64,000 bases of DNA from Panulirus ornatus (lineage: Eukaryota; Arthropoda; Malacostraca; Decapoda; Palinuridae). Numbering within the stretch: the stretch's first letter is position 1; the number at the start of each line of letters is the position of its first letter. Below are positions 14,201-25,856 of the stretch, in pieces. The translations under genes were made by a program, and so were the position numbers. The notes under the pieces are model-generated. The model saw only the letters and a program-made list of their open reading frames with translations, ran no database searches and was not told the DNA's origin. The stretch lies in contig NC_092287.1 in assembly GCF_036320965.1 (NCBI RefSeq), positions 9,037 through 73,036 of the forward strand, in the 5' to 3' direction.

Positions 14201-17200
14201 ACAGATGTATTGGACATATTTGCTGCCTTAGATCTTAGATCATTTGTTTTTACTGTCTTTTACAGGTTAATCTTAGATTTCTTGCCTTATAGCAAGTATT
14301 TATGGCCAATATCATTAGATTTCATTATGGTCATATCATTAATGGGTCAATATCATTAGTATTTACTAACATATCAGGTACGAGTTCATTAGATTTTACT
14401 GTCTTATGAAGGTTAAAATCATTTGTATTTATTGCCTTATTACGGGCATGATCATTAGAATTATTACCTTATAACAGGTCATCATTCACTTATCAGATAA
14501 AATGATCAGTAGATTTCTTGACTTATAACAAATCAAGATCACTGGAATTTACTTCCTTGTAACAAGTTCAAGATCATTATATTTCGGCTTATATCAATTC
14601 AAAATCATTAGATATACTGCCTTTGTAAACAGCGTCATCATTAGAGTTCATTCCTTATTACAGGTCAGGATTATTAGTTTACTGCCTTATAACACGACAT
14701 GATAATTAGATTTTAGAATGACCTCCTTGTCACCGGTTCAAGATAAACTACCTTATAACAGTGAATGATCATTAGATATACTGCTATCTAAACAGGCAAA
14801 ATCAGAGTTTATGCCTTATACAGGTCTAAGATCTTAGTCTTTACTGCCTTTTATCGGTCAAGATCCATTAGTTTACTGCCTTATAACAGATCAAGATCAT
14901 TAGATTTGTCGCCTTTAACATGTCAAATTCATTAGGATGTATGGCCTTATATCTGGTTCAAGATAATTAGATTTACTGCCTTACATCAGGTCATGACAAT
15001 TATTATTTACCGTCTTATAACAAGTCAGAGGTCATTTAGATTTACTTGTTTATGAGAGGTAAAAGATCTTTGATTTACCGAGTTATAAGATACATTAGAT
15101 TTACTGCCTTATTAACGGTCGAAGATATTATATTTACTACCTTTATAACAAGTTCTAGATCTTTTAGATTTATTGCCTTGTAACAGGCTTTTAACAATGT
15201 CAACATTAGCTGATTTCCTGCCTACTATCAAGGTCAGATATTTACTGCCTTATAACAGGTCATTAGATTTACTATCTTATAACAGGCGGAAATATGAAAT
15301 TTACTGCTGCCTTGTAACTAATCAGGATCATTAGATTTCTTGGCTTTATATTAGGTCCAAGATTTTTTCGATTTACTGCAAAGAGATCAAGAATCATTAG
15401 ATTTTCTGACCTTTATAACACCAAGATTTTTTTAGATTTATTACCTTATAAGTCAAGTATTATTAGATTTACTGCCTCATAAGTCAAAATCATAAGATTT
15501 ACTGCCTTGACTTCCATGAACAGGTCAAGATCATTAGATTTACTGCCTTTATATACAGTTACTTAACTTTTAAATGTAACAAAATCATTCGTTTTTAATG
15601 CCCTGGATCATGTCAAGATTTTTTTGCTTTTAAAAGGTCAATTCATTTAGAATTACTTCCTTGCCACCGGACGAGATCATTCATTTACTGCCTTAAAACA
15701 GCGCCAATAAATATTATTAGATTTATTATATACGTCATAATATTATTAGATTGTCAAATCAATTGATTTTATTTTCTTTTTCCTTGTAAACAGGTCAAGA
15801 TAATTAGATTTATAATCTCCCGTTTATTTAGGTAACGATCTTTAGATTAATACAAGGTAATATATCAAGATCATTCGGGTTAGGGTCATAGATTGACCTG
15901 CCTTACAATGGGAAAAAATCATTTGATTTATTGCCACATAAAAGGTCATGATTACTGACATTGCGAAAAAAAAAAAGGAAATAAATTCCCCCCAACTAGA
16001 TTCTAGCCTTAAAAACAACTCAAGATCATCAGATTTAACTGCCTTGTAACAAGTCAAGATTTACTGCCTTTATATTCAAAATCATTAGGTTACGTCCTCG
16101 TACAGGGTCAGTTCATTAATTTACTTACATTACTTTTTACCGCCAGGTAAACGTCAATATTATTAAATTTTCTGCTCATGATCATTTGATTTAATCTGTT
16201 TTGTAACAAACCCTTAGAACACGATTTTTGTTCAATGAAAGGTCAAATCATTACAATTTTTCCTTGTCACGGTCAAAGATCTTTTAGATATAATGCCTTT
16301 AGATCTTGATCATTAGATTTACAAGGCGGCAGGTCATTACAGTTATTGGGACATAGTTGGACAGATTTATTGGACCTATTTGTGCCTTAGATCTTAGATC
16401 TTTGTTTTATGTCTTTTAACAGGTTTAAAGCATTAGATTTCTTGCCTTTAGCAAGTCATTTATGGCCAATATCATTAGTTTCTTTATGGTCCAATATCAT
16501 TTGGTCATATCATTAGATTTCTAAACATTTAGGTAGAGATCATTAGTTTTTACTGTCTTATGACAGGTTAAAAATCATTAGATTTATTGCCTTATACAGG
16601 GCAAGATCATTAGAATTTATTACCTTATACAGGTCTCATTCACTTATGCGATCAAAAGATCACGGAGATTTGCCTCACAGTATAAACAAACTCAGGCTCA
16701 CTGGAGTTACTTCCTTGTAACTAGTCAAGATCTTATATTTTACTGCCTTATAACATTCAAAATCATTAGATATATGCCTTGGGTAAAAGGTCATCATTCG
16801 ATTCTTCCTTATAACAGGTCTGGGATTATTAGATTTACTGCCTTATAACACGACAGAATCATGTAGATTTTAGAATGACTTCCTTGGTCACCGTCAAAGA
16901 TAAACTACCTGTATAACAGTTCATGATCATTAGACTTTACTGCTATATAACAGTGGCAAGATCAGAGTTAATGCCTTATAACAGGTCCAAAGATCATTAG
17001 TTTTACTGCCTTTTATAGGTCAAGATCTTTAGGATTTTACTGCCTTATAAACAGATCAGTTAATTTAGATTTGTCGCCTTTTTTAAACAAGTCAATATCA
17101 TTAGATTTATGGCCTTATATGCTGGGCAAGATCATTAGATTTACTGCCTTACATCAGGTCATGATTCAATTATATTAACCGTCTTATACAAGTCGAAGGT

Positions 17201-18832
17201 CATTAGATTTATTGCCTTCTGTATCAGCCATTATAAACAAGTCAAATTAGCAGATTTACTGCCTAATAACGAGTAAGATCATTAGATTACTGCCTTATAC
17301 CGGTTTCATCATTAGATTAATGCTTTTAACAGGTATAGAATCATTAGAATTCCTGCCATTTAACAGGTTATTCATTGGAATTTATTATTCTTCGTCAGGA
17401 GTCATCAGATTTACAGGTCTATTAGATTTTACTATCTTATAACAGGCTCGAAATATAAATTTACTGCCTTGTAAAGATCATTGATTATGGCTTTTATATT
17501 AGGTCAAGATTATTCGATTTACTGCTAAAGAGATCCAAGGATCATTAGATTTACTGCCTTATAACACCATGTTTTTTAGATTTATTACCTTATAAGTCAA
17601 TATTATTAGATTTACTGCCTCATAAGGTCAAAATCATAAGATTTACTGCCTTGGGACTTCATGTTACAGTCCAAGATCATTAGATTTACTGCCTTACAGT
17701 TACAACTTTTAACAGGTAAAAAAATCATTCGATTTAATGCCCTGGACATGTCATATTTTTTTTTGCTTTTAACAGTCAATATCATTAGAATTATTTTCCT
17801 TGCCACCGGACGAGATCATTAGGATTTTACTCGCCTTAAACAGGCCAATTATTTTAGTAATTTAATTATAACGTCAATATTATTAGTTGTCAAAAATCAA
17901 TGATTTTATTTTCTTCCTTGAAACAGGTCAAGATAAAATTAGATCTTATAAACTTTTATTAGGTAACGATCTTTAGATTTAATGCCAGGTAATATATCAA
18001 GATCATCGGGTCAAGATCATTTAGGACTGACTCCTTACAATGGGCAAAATCATTAGATTTTTTTGCCACATACAGTGTCAAGGATTTACTGACTTAACAA
18101 CTCATGATCATTAGGTTTACTGCCTTGTACAAGATCATTAGATTTTGATGCCTATAGCATTTCAAGATCATTAGGATTTTCTGCCTTGTAACAGGTCAAG
18201 ATCCATTACATATACTGCCTTATAACACAAACTCAAGCTATCATTAGTTTTTACTGTCTTGTAACAGGTTCTAGATCCATTATGCATTCACGCTGCCTTA
18301 TAAAACAGGTCAGTTACCAAGATCATTGACTTAGTCCCTTATAACATGACAAGATCATTAGATTTTTGCCGAATGAAAAGGTCATTCATTGGAATTACTT
18401 CTTTGTCACCGGTCATTTCTAATTTATACTGCTTATACCAGATCATGATTATTAGATTTACTGACTATTAGATTAGAATCTAAACCCTTTTTTAACAACT
18501 CAAAACATCATTGATTTACTGTCTTGAAACCGTCAAGATCAGATTTACTTGCCTTGATAATTAGATTTAATGCCTGTATACTGTCCAAATTCATTATTAT
18601 AACACAAGAGCATTAGATTTTTGCCTAATGAAATGTCAAGAATCATTAGAATTACTTCCTTGAATCGGTCAAGTTTCATTAGATATACTGCCTTATATAG
18701 TCAAGATCATTAGATTTACTACCTTGTTAGTCATGATCATATTATTTACTGCCTTATAACATCTCAAGATAATTAGATTTACTTTGCCTTATTGTTAGGG
18801 TTCAAGGACATTATATTTACAACTTATACAAG
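11242..18832. repeat. Higher-order repeat copy C, enlarged by an internal duplication (at least 7.6 kb)
   Basis: Copy C has the start marker at 11242, GATGGACTGCGTTA near 13730, the TTGGACATAGTTGGACAG block near 14188 and again near 16345, and the CCGGACGAGATC unit near 15664 and again near 17803. It ends at the gap with the CTTATTGTTAGGG unit (18787) that immediately precedes the start marker in copies A and B, so the fourth copy would begin inside the gap. The excess over 5.6 kb matches the duplicated segment described separately. Confidence 0.75.
13897..18160. repeat. Tandem duplication of about 2.15 kb inside satellite copy C
   Basis: Paired markers recur at an offset of 2.14-2.18 kb: ATTCAAAATCATTAG at 13897 and 16074, the TTGGACATAGTTGGACAG block near 14188 and 16345, the CCGGACGAGATC unit near 15664 and 17803, and the CTTACAATGGG unit near 15903 and 18032. 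The junction lies near 16060-16074. Just before it, at about 15963-16010, is an A-run followed by ggaaataaattccccccaac, which does not fit the 33-bp unit and may be junction filler or a consensus error. Confidence 0.75.
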
Positions 18833-18932
18833 NNNNNNNNNNNNNNNNNNNNNNNNNNNNNNNNNNNNNNNNNNNNNNNNNNNNNNNNNNNNNNNNNNNN
18901 NNNNNNNNNNNNNNNNNNNNNNNNNNNNNNNN
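18833..18932. other. Scaffold gap (100 N)
   Basis: Exactly 100 N separates the 33-bp satellite from the composite macrosatellite. The size is a placeholder, so adjacency of the two repeat blocks is not proven. Confidence 1.
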
Positions 18933-19202
18933 CTATATATAGTGAAATGGTTGCATTTATTGTATACTATTATAGATGATTTTATTATTTGCTTGTGTGA
19001 ATTAATTGAATAATATTAATATGATGTTTATTGGTGTTATATTATCAAGTGTATTACTGTTTTCAAATGTATTATGTTTTTTGCAAGGTTTATTTCTGTT
19101 ATATTTGGAATGTTACAAAATTTAAAATTTATAATGAATAATATATTTAAGAGGTTATGTACATTTGTGTTTGTATATATATACTTGGATTGGCTATTGC
19201 AG
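18933..19202 (+). repeat. AT-rich leader of the composite macrosatellite, copy 1
   Basis: This AT-rich segment (CTATATATAGTGAAAT through TTTAAGAGGTTATGTACAT and a TATATATACTTGG stretch) recurs at about 23400-23680 and 28440-28700. Each time it leads directly into the same short LINE reverse-transcriptase fragment. It has no coding potential that I can support. Its constant position makes it part of the amplified module rather than random flanking DNA. Confidence 0.85.
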
Positions 19203-19313
19203 ATGAATTTATTAAAAAAGGGTGGTGACCATGGTTGGTTGTTGGGACTGGTTGGTGAGATATTCTAGTATGTTTGGTTCATGGTGCAGTGCCTGAGGAT
19301 TGGCGGAATGCCA
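19203..19313 (+). mobile_element. LINE reverse-transcriptase fragment captured in the macrosatellite, copy 1
   Basis: The plus strand matches, with frameshifts, the segment of the window's main LINE that reads EFIKKGGDHVVDWLVRIF and then PEDWRNA (compare 60238-60340). The match stops after GGATTGGCGGAATGCC, and the GC-rich 77-bp satellite begins at that base. The same stop point is used near 23790, 27628 and 28832. Confidence 0.85.
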
Positions 19314-20712
19314 GCTAACCTCTAAGGTTTAGCGGGCGAGGGATGTCGGAGGGCAAAAGTGGCGTGGTTGCCGGCTCCGTCACCTTCTCTCCATACCTCT
19401 CAGGTTAGCGGGCGAAGGGTTTGGTTTGCTGCATAGGCATAAGTGCCATGGGATGCGGTCCGTCATCTTCCGCTCCTTACTCTCAGTTAGCGAGGCGAAA
19501 GGGATGTCGTGAGGGCAAAACTGCGATGGATGCGGCTTGCGTCACCTTCCGCTCCTTACCTCTCAGTTTAGCGGGCAAAGGGTTGTCGGAGGGCAAAAGT
19601 GGCGTGGGATGCGGCTCCGTCTCCTCCGCTCTTTACCTTCAGTTAGCGGGCGATAAGGGTGTCGGAGGGCAAATGTGGCCTGGGGGTTAACTTTTTTTAG
19701 CTTATTTAAACTAGCGTCGTTTATTTTAATATCTAGATTTTTTAGAAATTAATGCGGATTTAGCGTGTTATTTAATTATTTTCAAGATTTGTTTCTTGCG
19801 AATTATATTTTTATTCAATACACGTATTTTCTTTGATTGATGCGGCTCCGTCACCTTCCGTCCTTACCTTCAGGTTAGAGGGCGGAAGGTGTTGGAGGGC
19901 AAAAGTGGCGTGGGATGGGCTCCGTCACCTTCCGCTCCTTTCCTTCAGGTTAGCGGGCGAAGGGTGTCGGAGGGCAAAAGTGGCGTGGGATGCGGCTTCG
20001 TCACTCCGCTCCTTAACTCTCAGGTTAGCGGGCGAAGGGTTGTCGGAGGGCTAAAGTGCGTGGGATGCGGATCCGTCACCTCGCTCCTTAACCTCTTCAG
20101 GTTAGCTGGGGCGAGGGGTGTCAGGAGGGCTATTGTGGCGTGGGATGCGGCTCCGTCACCTTCCGCTTTTACCTCTTCACGGTTAGCGGAGTCCTTTCGG
20201 AAGGGTGTCGGTGGGCAAAATGGGAGGGATTGAGGGATGCGGCTCCGTCACCTCCGCTCCTTACCTCTCAGGTTAGCGGGCGAAGGGTTGTCGGAGGGCC
20301 AAAAGTGGCCGTGTGATGTGGCCTCCGTCACCTTCCGCTCCTTACCTTCTCAGGTTTAGCAGGGAGAAGGGTGTCGGAGGGGCAATTAGTGGCGTGGGAT
20401 GCAGCTCCGTCACTTCCGCTCCTTACCTCTCAGGTTAGAGGGGACTAAGGGTGTCGGAGGGCAAAAGTGTGGCGTGTGATGAGGCTCCGTCACCTTCCGA
20501 TCCTTACCTCTCAGGTTAGCTGGCGAAGGGTGTCGGAGGGCAAAAGTGGCGTTTGGGATGCGGCTTCGTCACCTTCCGCTCTTACCTCTTCGGTTTGCGG
20601 GCGAGGGGTGTCGGAGGGCTCAAAGTGGGTCGTGGGATGCGGCTCCGTCACTTCCGGGACTCCTTACCTCTTCAGGGTTAGGGGCGAGGGAGTCGGAGGG
20701 CAAAAGTGGCGT
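19314..20712. repeat. 77-bp GC-rich satellite array 1
   Basis: About 16 copies of a 77-bp unit with the cores GATGCGGCTCCGTCACC, then CTCAGGTTAGCGGGCGAAGG, then GTCGGAGGGCAAAAGTGGCGT. Units differ mainly by one-base indels. The open frames across the array shift from unit to unit and are not genes. The array starts at the LINE fragment and ends at 20712, where it passes directly into TTAGG repeats. An AT-rich block interrupts it at about 19687-19843. Confidence 0.92.
19687..19843. other. AT-rich insertion of about 155 bp in the 77-bp satellite
   Basis: This block interrupts a satellite unit after CAAATGTGGCCTGGG and the array resumes at ATGCGGCTCCGTC. It is AT-rich, has no recognised element and no clear terminal inverted repeats, and has no second copy in the window. 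The missing part of the interrupted unit suggests replacement of some satellite sequence rather than a clean insertion. Confidence 0.7.
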
Positions 20713-21284
20713 TGGTTAGGTTAGGTTAGTTAGGTTAGGTTAAGTTAGGTTTGGTTAGGTTATGTTAGGTTTTAGGTTAGGTTAGGTTGGTTAGGTTAGG
20801 TTAGGTTGTAGGTTAGGTTAGGTTGGGTTGGGTTGGGTTAGGTTAGGAGGGCTTAGGTAGGTTAGGTTGGGTTAGGTTAGGTTAGGTTAGGTTATAGGTT
20901 AGGTTGGGTTGGGTTAGGTTAGGTTAGGTTTAGGTTAGGTTAGGCTAGGCTAGGCAAGGCTAGGTTAGGTTAGGTTTGGTTAGGTCAGTCAGGTCAGGTC
21001 AGGTTAGGTCACTATTCCCATTCCAATGCCCAACTAGATTTAAAACAAGACCCTTATAGTAGCAGAAAAGGGTTGGTTAGGTTAGGTTGGTTAGGTAGGT
21101 TTGGTTAGGTTCGGTTTGGTTAGGTTAGGTTAGGCCTGTGTTAGGTTAGGTATTAGGTTAGGTGAGGTTAGGTTAGGTTTGGTTAGGTTAGGTTAGGTTA
21201 GGTTAGGTTGGTTAGGTGTAGGTGTAGTTAGGTTAGGTTAGGTTAGGCTAGGTTAGGTCAGGTTAGGTGAGGTCAGGTCAGGTT
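20713..21284 (+). repeat. Interstitial telomere-type (TTAGG)n array 1
   Basis: This is a long imperfect run of TTAGG on the plus strand with TTGGG, TCAGG and CTAGG variants. TTAGG is the canonical telomere repeat of many arthropods. The array is degenerate, internal and flanked by satellite and spacer on both sides, so it is interstitial or subtelomeric rather than a chromosome end in this assembly. At 21009-21075 it is interrupted by a short copy of the post-array spacer (CCCAACTAGATTTAAAACAAG), which shows that the module has been internally rearranged. Confidence 0.93.
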
Positions 21285-21800
21285 AAGTCTTTTTCCCTTC
21301 CTATGCCCAACTAGAGTAAAACAAGGACCATTATTGTAGCAGAAAACCACCACTAGGTAGTAGCACTCCAGAAATCGTTCCTGCTTTGGGACTGCCAAGG
21401 GTGGTGAAGACATCCACTTCCATGTACTTTGCACCCAACTTTCCTGTACATTTTCTGATCTACCGATTAGTAGGAATCCAGGGTTATGCTGTTTGGCGAG
21501 TGGCCAATCACTGCCAAAGTGAAAAAGCTTACCAAAGAACAACGTACTATTGATTATATTCCTTTACTACATATGTTCAGACGCCTACACTCCATTTGCC
21601 TCTACTAATTACTATTTTTACCACTGAACCCCAACTAATCTACAGATATGCCTGCTTTACTTTGTCTAAAATTATGAAGGCCAAACGACAGTTGTTGGTT
21701 CCCAATTATGTATTAAATCATGAGCATACAGCCTTGGTTTCTCAATAACATTGATTCAAACTGCAGGAATTACACGAGTTAGCCAACTGTGCACGAGATC
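21285..21800. repeat. Conserved spacer following the TTAGG array, copy 1
   Basis: This segment begins with CCCTTCCTATGCCCAACTAG and continues through CTGCCAAGGGTGGTGAAGAC and ATTGATTATATTCCTTTAC. It recurs after the TTAGG arrays at about 27091-27590 and 29491-29842. The minus strand of copies 1 and 2 shows short related open stretches (WPLA..., then KWMS) that fall in different frames. Constraint at the protein level is therefore not shown. I do not recognise it. Confidence 0.85.
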
Positions 21801-22024
21801 CATTCGATAAACAGGATACCAAATATAGACATCCTATGTTTATACACATTTTTAGTAGCAGTATAAAGCAGTATTAGCAATATAAAGGACACCAGTTTCT
21901 ATGGTTTGCAATGGCAGAAGTATGCCTATTTGAATCCACATTTACAAAGTGATACCCCCTCAAAATCTGCAAAAAAATTTCCATTTGTTTAATAACTTTT
22001 TAAAACATATTTTTTCATACGAAT
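21800..22024. other. Unassigned spacer
   Basis: This is AT-rich sequence between the conserved spacer and the antisense LINE fragment. No second copy was noticed in the window, because copies 2 and 3 of the spacer are cut before this point. I see no gene in it. Confidence 0.6.
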
Positions 22025-23130
22025 ATCAACAAACTTAAACCTCTGTAATTTGTACACTCACTTTATCATCCCCTTTGCCTTTGTACAACAACGCTATGCA
22101 TGCATTCTTCGCAATCTCAGGCACTGCACATGAACCAAACATACATTGAATATCCTCACCAACCAAGTCAACTACATGGTCACCCCCTTTTTTTAATATA
22201 TTCCACCTGCAATGCCATCCCATTGCTTCCCCCACTCCCCTTTCTTCCATGCTCTCACCTTATTTTCCATTTCTGTAACTCAGTCTTCCTGGTACTTCCT
22301 CACCACAAGTCTCCTTCCCAAGCTCCCTTACTCTCACCACCCTCTTCACCCCAAACATTCACTCTTCTTTTCTGAAAACACATCAAATCTTCACCCTAAC
22401 CTCCACAAGATAATGATCAGACATCACTCCGTTGCATCATACGCAGCATCTTTAAAATCCAAAGTTCTACTTTGCCACGCCTGTCAATTAAACACACGTA
22501 ATCCAATAACGCTCTCTGGCCATTCTCCCTACTTACATACGTATACTTATCTATATCTCGCTTTTTAATCAAGGTTTTCCAATCCACCCAGTCCTTTTTC
22601 CAGCACATGATCTACAAATCTCTTCTCTATTTCCATTTACAACACTGAACACCCATGTATACCAATTATTCCCTCAACTGCCACATTACTCACCATTTGC
22701 ATTAAAATCACCCATCACTATAAACCCGGTTATCGTTCATCAAAACCACTAATACACATCATCACATGCTCCAAACACTTGCTCTCATGATCTTTCTTCT
22801 CATGCCAGGTGCATATGAACCAATAAATCACCATCTCTCTCCATAAACTTTCAGTTTTACCCATTATTATCGAGATTTTACCTTTCCCATTACATTCTAT
22901 CTTTTACTCATACAACTCCTGTTTCAGGAGTAGTGCTACTCCTTCCCTTGCTCTTGTCATCTCACTAACCCTTACTTTACTCCAAGGCCATTCCCTTCCA
23001 CTCTTCCCTTTGCCTTGAGTTTCGTTTCACTCGGAGCCAAAAACATCTAGGTTCCTTTCCTCAAACATACTACATATCTTTCCTTTTTTCACATCTTGGG
23101 TTACCATCCACACACATTTAGACTCCCCCA
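22025..23130 (-). mobile_element. Antisense LINE fragment: AP-type endonuclease joined to a reverse-transcriptase piece
   Basis: Read on the minus strand from 23130 down, this is a frameshifted apurinic-type (EEP) endonuclease domain. It shows EERNLDVFG, then SEMTRAREGVALLLKQ, then MGDFNA (about 22698-22714), then LLDYVC, then SDHYLV (about 22409-22423). It then jumps, by internal deletion, to the reverse-transcriptase segment EYIKKGGDHVVD (about 22150-22205) and LYKGKGDDKV, and ends near 22025. This is the only place where the endonuclease half of the main LINE is visible, and it shows the element is an endonuclease-plus-RT LINE. Stops and frameshifts make it a pseudogene. Clade (RTE-like or Jockey-like) cannot be settled by eye. 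Confidence 0.82.
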
Positions 23131-23680
23131 TATTGAGCCTTCGAGGAGGATGACACTACCCGCATGTCTCCTTCTTCTGTTTCCCATTATAGAGATTGAT
23201 AGGTGTGTTATTTTGTTTATGTATATTGTGTGGATATTCTATTAGGTGTATTTGTTGTATTTCAGCATGTATATTTGTTTAATTACAGTTGCATTTGTAG
23301 TGAATATTAAGTGTATTGTTTGATCTGATTATACGAAGTATGTTAGTTGTGTCTTACTTGTATATTAGCATAAGGTGGTAACTTTCAGATTATAAGGTAT
23401 ATTGTAAGTGACTATATATAGTGAATTATTTGCATCTATTATTGTATACTATTATAGATGATTTTATTATTTGCTTGTGTGTATTAATTGATAATTATTG
23501 ATATGATGTTTATTGGTGCTTATATTATCAAGTGTATTATGTTTTCAAATGATTATGTTTTTTGCAAGGTTTATTTCTGTTAAATTTAGAATTGGTACAA
23601 AATGTAAAATTATAATGGCATAAATTTATTCACGAGCTTATGTACAATTTGTGTTTGTATTATATATACTTGGAGGCATT
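23131..23680 (+). repeat. AT-rich leader of the macrosatellite, copy 2
   Basis: It begins at GAGCCTTCGAGG, also seen near 28170, and runs through TTTCCCATTATAGA and a long AT-rich stretch matching 18933-19202 in its right half. The left half is the 5' flank or 5' UTR side of the antisense endonuclease fragment. Copy 3 at 28190-28700 has the same order. Confidence 0.8.
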
Positions 23681-23790
23681 GCAGTTGAAATTATTAAAAA
23701 AGGGGGTGAACATGTTGTTGTTGACTGGTTGGTGAGGATATTCAATTATGTTGGTTCATGGTGCAGTGCTGAGGATTGGCGGAATGCCCG
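23681..23790 (+). mobile_element. LINE reverse-transcriptase fragment captured in the macrosatellite, copy 2
   Basis: The plus-strand sequence GCATTGCAGTTGAAATTATT through GAGGATTGGCGGAATGCC is the same LINE segment and has the same end point as at 19203-19313. It is inverted relative to the related piece at about 22100-22205, so the two form an imperfect inverted repeat about 1.5 kb apart. Confidence 0.85.
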
Positions 23791-24416
23791 CTTACCTCTC
23801 AGGTCAGCGAGGAGCGCAGGGTGTCGGGAGGGAAAAAGTGGCGTGGGCATGTGCGCCCGTCACTTCCAGCTCGCCTTACACTCTCAGATATTAGCGGGCG
23901 AGGAGTGTCGGGATGCAGACGTGGCGTGGGATGAGCGCTCCGTTCACCTCCGCTCCTTACCTCTCAGGTTAGCGGGCGAAGGGTGTTCGGATGGGCATAA
24001 AAGTGGGTGGGATGCGGCTCCGTCACCTTCCGCTCCTTACCTCTAGGTTAGCGGGCGAAGGGTTGTCGGAGGGCAAAAGTGGCGTGGGATGCGGCTCCGT
24101 CACCTTCCTCTCCTTACCTCTCAGGTTGCGGGGGAAGGGGTCGGAGGGCAAAAGTGGCGTGGGAAGCGGTTGGCGTCATCTTCGCTCCTTACCTCTCGGA
24201 TTAGCGGGCGAAGGGTTTGTCGGAGGCAAAAGTGGCGTGGGATGCGGCTCCGTCACCTTCCGCTCCTTATCTCTCAGGTTAGCGGGCAAAGGGGGTCGGA
24301 GGGCAAAAGTGGCGTGGGATGCAGCTCCGTCACTTCCGCTCTTTTACTCCTCTAGGTTAGCGGGCGCAGGGTGTCGGGAGGGAAATTGTGGCGTGGGATG
24401 CGGCTCCGTCCACCTT

Positions 24417-25331
24417 CGCTCCTTACCTCTAAGGTTAGCGGGCGAAGGGTGTCGGAGGGAAATGTGGCGTGGGATTGCGGCTTACGTCCCACCTTCGCTC
24501 CTGACCTCCAGGTTTAGCGGCGAGGGGTTGTCGGGAGGGCTAAAGGTGGCGTGTGATGCGGCTCCGTCACCTTCGCTCCTTACCTCTCAGGTTGGCGGGC
24601 GTGGGGGTGTCGGAGGCTAAAAGTGGCGTGGGATGCGGCTCCGTCACTTCCGCTTTTACCTCTCAGGTTAAGCAGTGTGAAGGGTGTCGGAGGGCAAAAG
24701 TGGCGAGGGTGCCGGCTCCGTCACCTTCGCTCCTTACTCTAGTTAGGGGCGAAGGGTGTCGGAGGCAAAAGAGGCGTGGTGGGATGGCGGCTCCGTCCAC
24801 CTTCGCTCCTTACCTCGTAGGTTAGCGGGCGAAGGGTGTCGGAGGCAAAGTGGAGTGGGTTGCGGCTCCGTCACCTTCGGCTCTTACCTCTCAGGTTAGC
24901 GGTGCGAAGAGGGTGTCGGGCGGGCAAAAGGTGGCGTGGGATGTGCGGGCTCCGTCACCTTCGGCTCGTACCTCTCTGGTTAGGGGGGGGGGGCGCGGGG
25001 GGGGGCGAAGGGTGTCGGAGGGCAAATGTGGCGTGGGATGCGGGGACTCCGTCACCTTCCGCTTTCCTACCTCTCAGGTTAGCGGGGCGAGGGGTGTCGA
25101 GGAGGGCAAAAGTGGCGTCGTGGGTTGCGGTCCGTCACCTTCCGCTCCTTACCTCTCAGGTTAGCGGGCGAAGGGTGTCGGATGCAAAAGTGGCGTCGCG
25201 GAGGCAGGCTCCGTCACTTCCCTCTTACCTTTCAGGTTAGGCGGTGGCGAAGGGTTGTCGGAGGGCAAAGAGTGAGCGTGGGATGCGGCTCGTACCTTCG
25301 GCTCCTTACCTCTTGGTTAGCGGGCGAAGGT
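24417..25331. repeat. Near-identical duplicated block within the 77-bp array (copy A)
   Basis: Lines compared base by base match 25857-26770. The one difference noticed is one G in a run near 25084, which shifts the offset from 1440 to 1439. Idiosyncratic indels, including the G-run and the GGGCGCGGGG stretch near 24980, are shared, so this is a block duplication and not independent units. Confidence 0.92.
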
Positions 25332-25856
25332 GTCGGATGGCAAAAGTGGCGTGGGATGTGCGGCTCCGTCACCTTCCGCTCCTTACTCTCAGAGTTAGCG
25401 GCGAAGGGATGTCGGAGGGCACAAAGTGGGCGTGGGGATGCGGCTCCGTACCTTCCGCTCCTTACCTCTCAGGTTAGGGGCGATGGGTGTCGGAGGGCAA
25501 AAGTGGCGTGGGATGCGGCTCGACACCTTCCTCTCCTTACCTCTAGGTAGCGGGGGCAGGGTGTCGGATCGGGCAAAAGTTGGCGTTGGGATGCGGTTGC
25601 GTCATCTTCCGTCCTTACCTTCAGGTTGCGCGGCGAAGGGTGTCGGAGGGCAACAAAAGTAACACAATAAAAAGGCGTGGGATGCGGCTCCGTCACTTCG
25701 CTCCTTACTTCAGGGGGTTAGCGGGCAAAGGGTGTCGGAGGGCAAAAGTGGCTGGGATGCAGCTCCGTCACCTTCCGCTCTTTACCTCTCAGGTTAGCGG
25801 GCGAAGGGTGTCGGAGGGGCAAATGTTGGCGTGGGAGGATGCGGCTCGTCACCGTC

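Larger units (their letters stand above)
1..18832. repeat. AT-rich 33-bp tandem satellite array
   Basis: The whole interval is made of degenerate copies of a unit of about 33 bp with the core TCATTAGATTTACTGCC, followed by a CTTATAACAGG-like stretch and TCAAGA. The unit is a multiple of three and the consensus has an open frame on each strand, giving an 11-residue periodic peptide (SLDLLP on the plus strand, NLMILT on the minus strand). This explains the many short ORFs here, which I do not regard as genes. Units differ by frequent single-base indels. The array runs into a scaffold gap on the right and starts before the window, so its true length exceeds 18.8 kb. I do not recognise the family; a centromeric, pericentromeric or heterochromatic location is an inference from size and composition only. 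Confidence 0.95.

Noticed and set aside
20713..21284. A functional chromosome end at the TTAGG array
   Set aside because: The array is degenerate, internal and followed by conserved spacer and LINE sequence. Two further arrays occur in the same module context.
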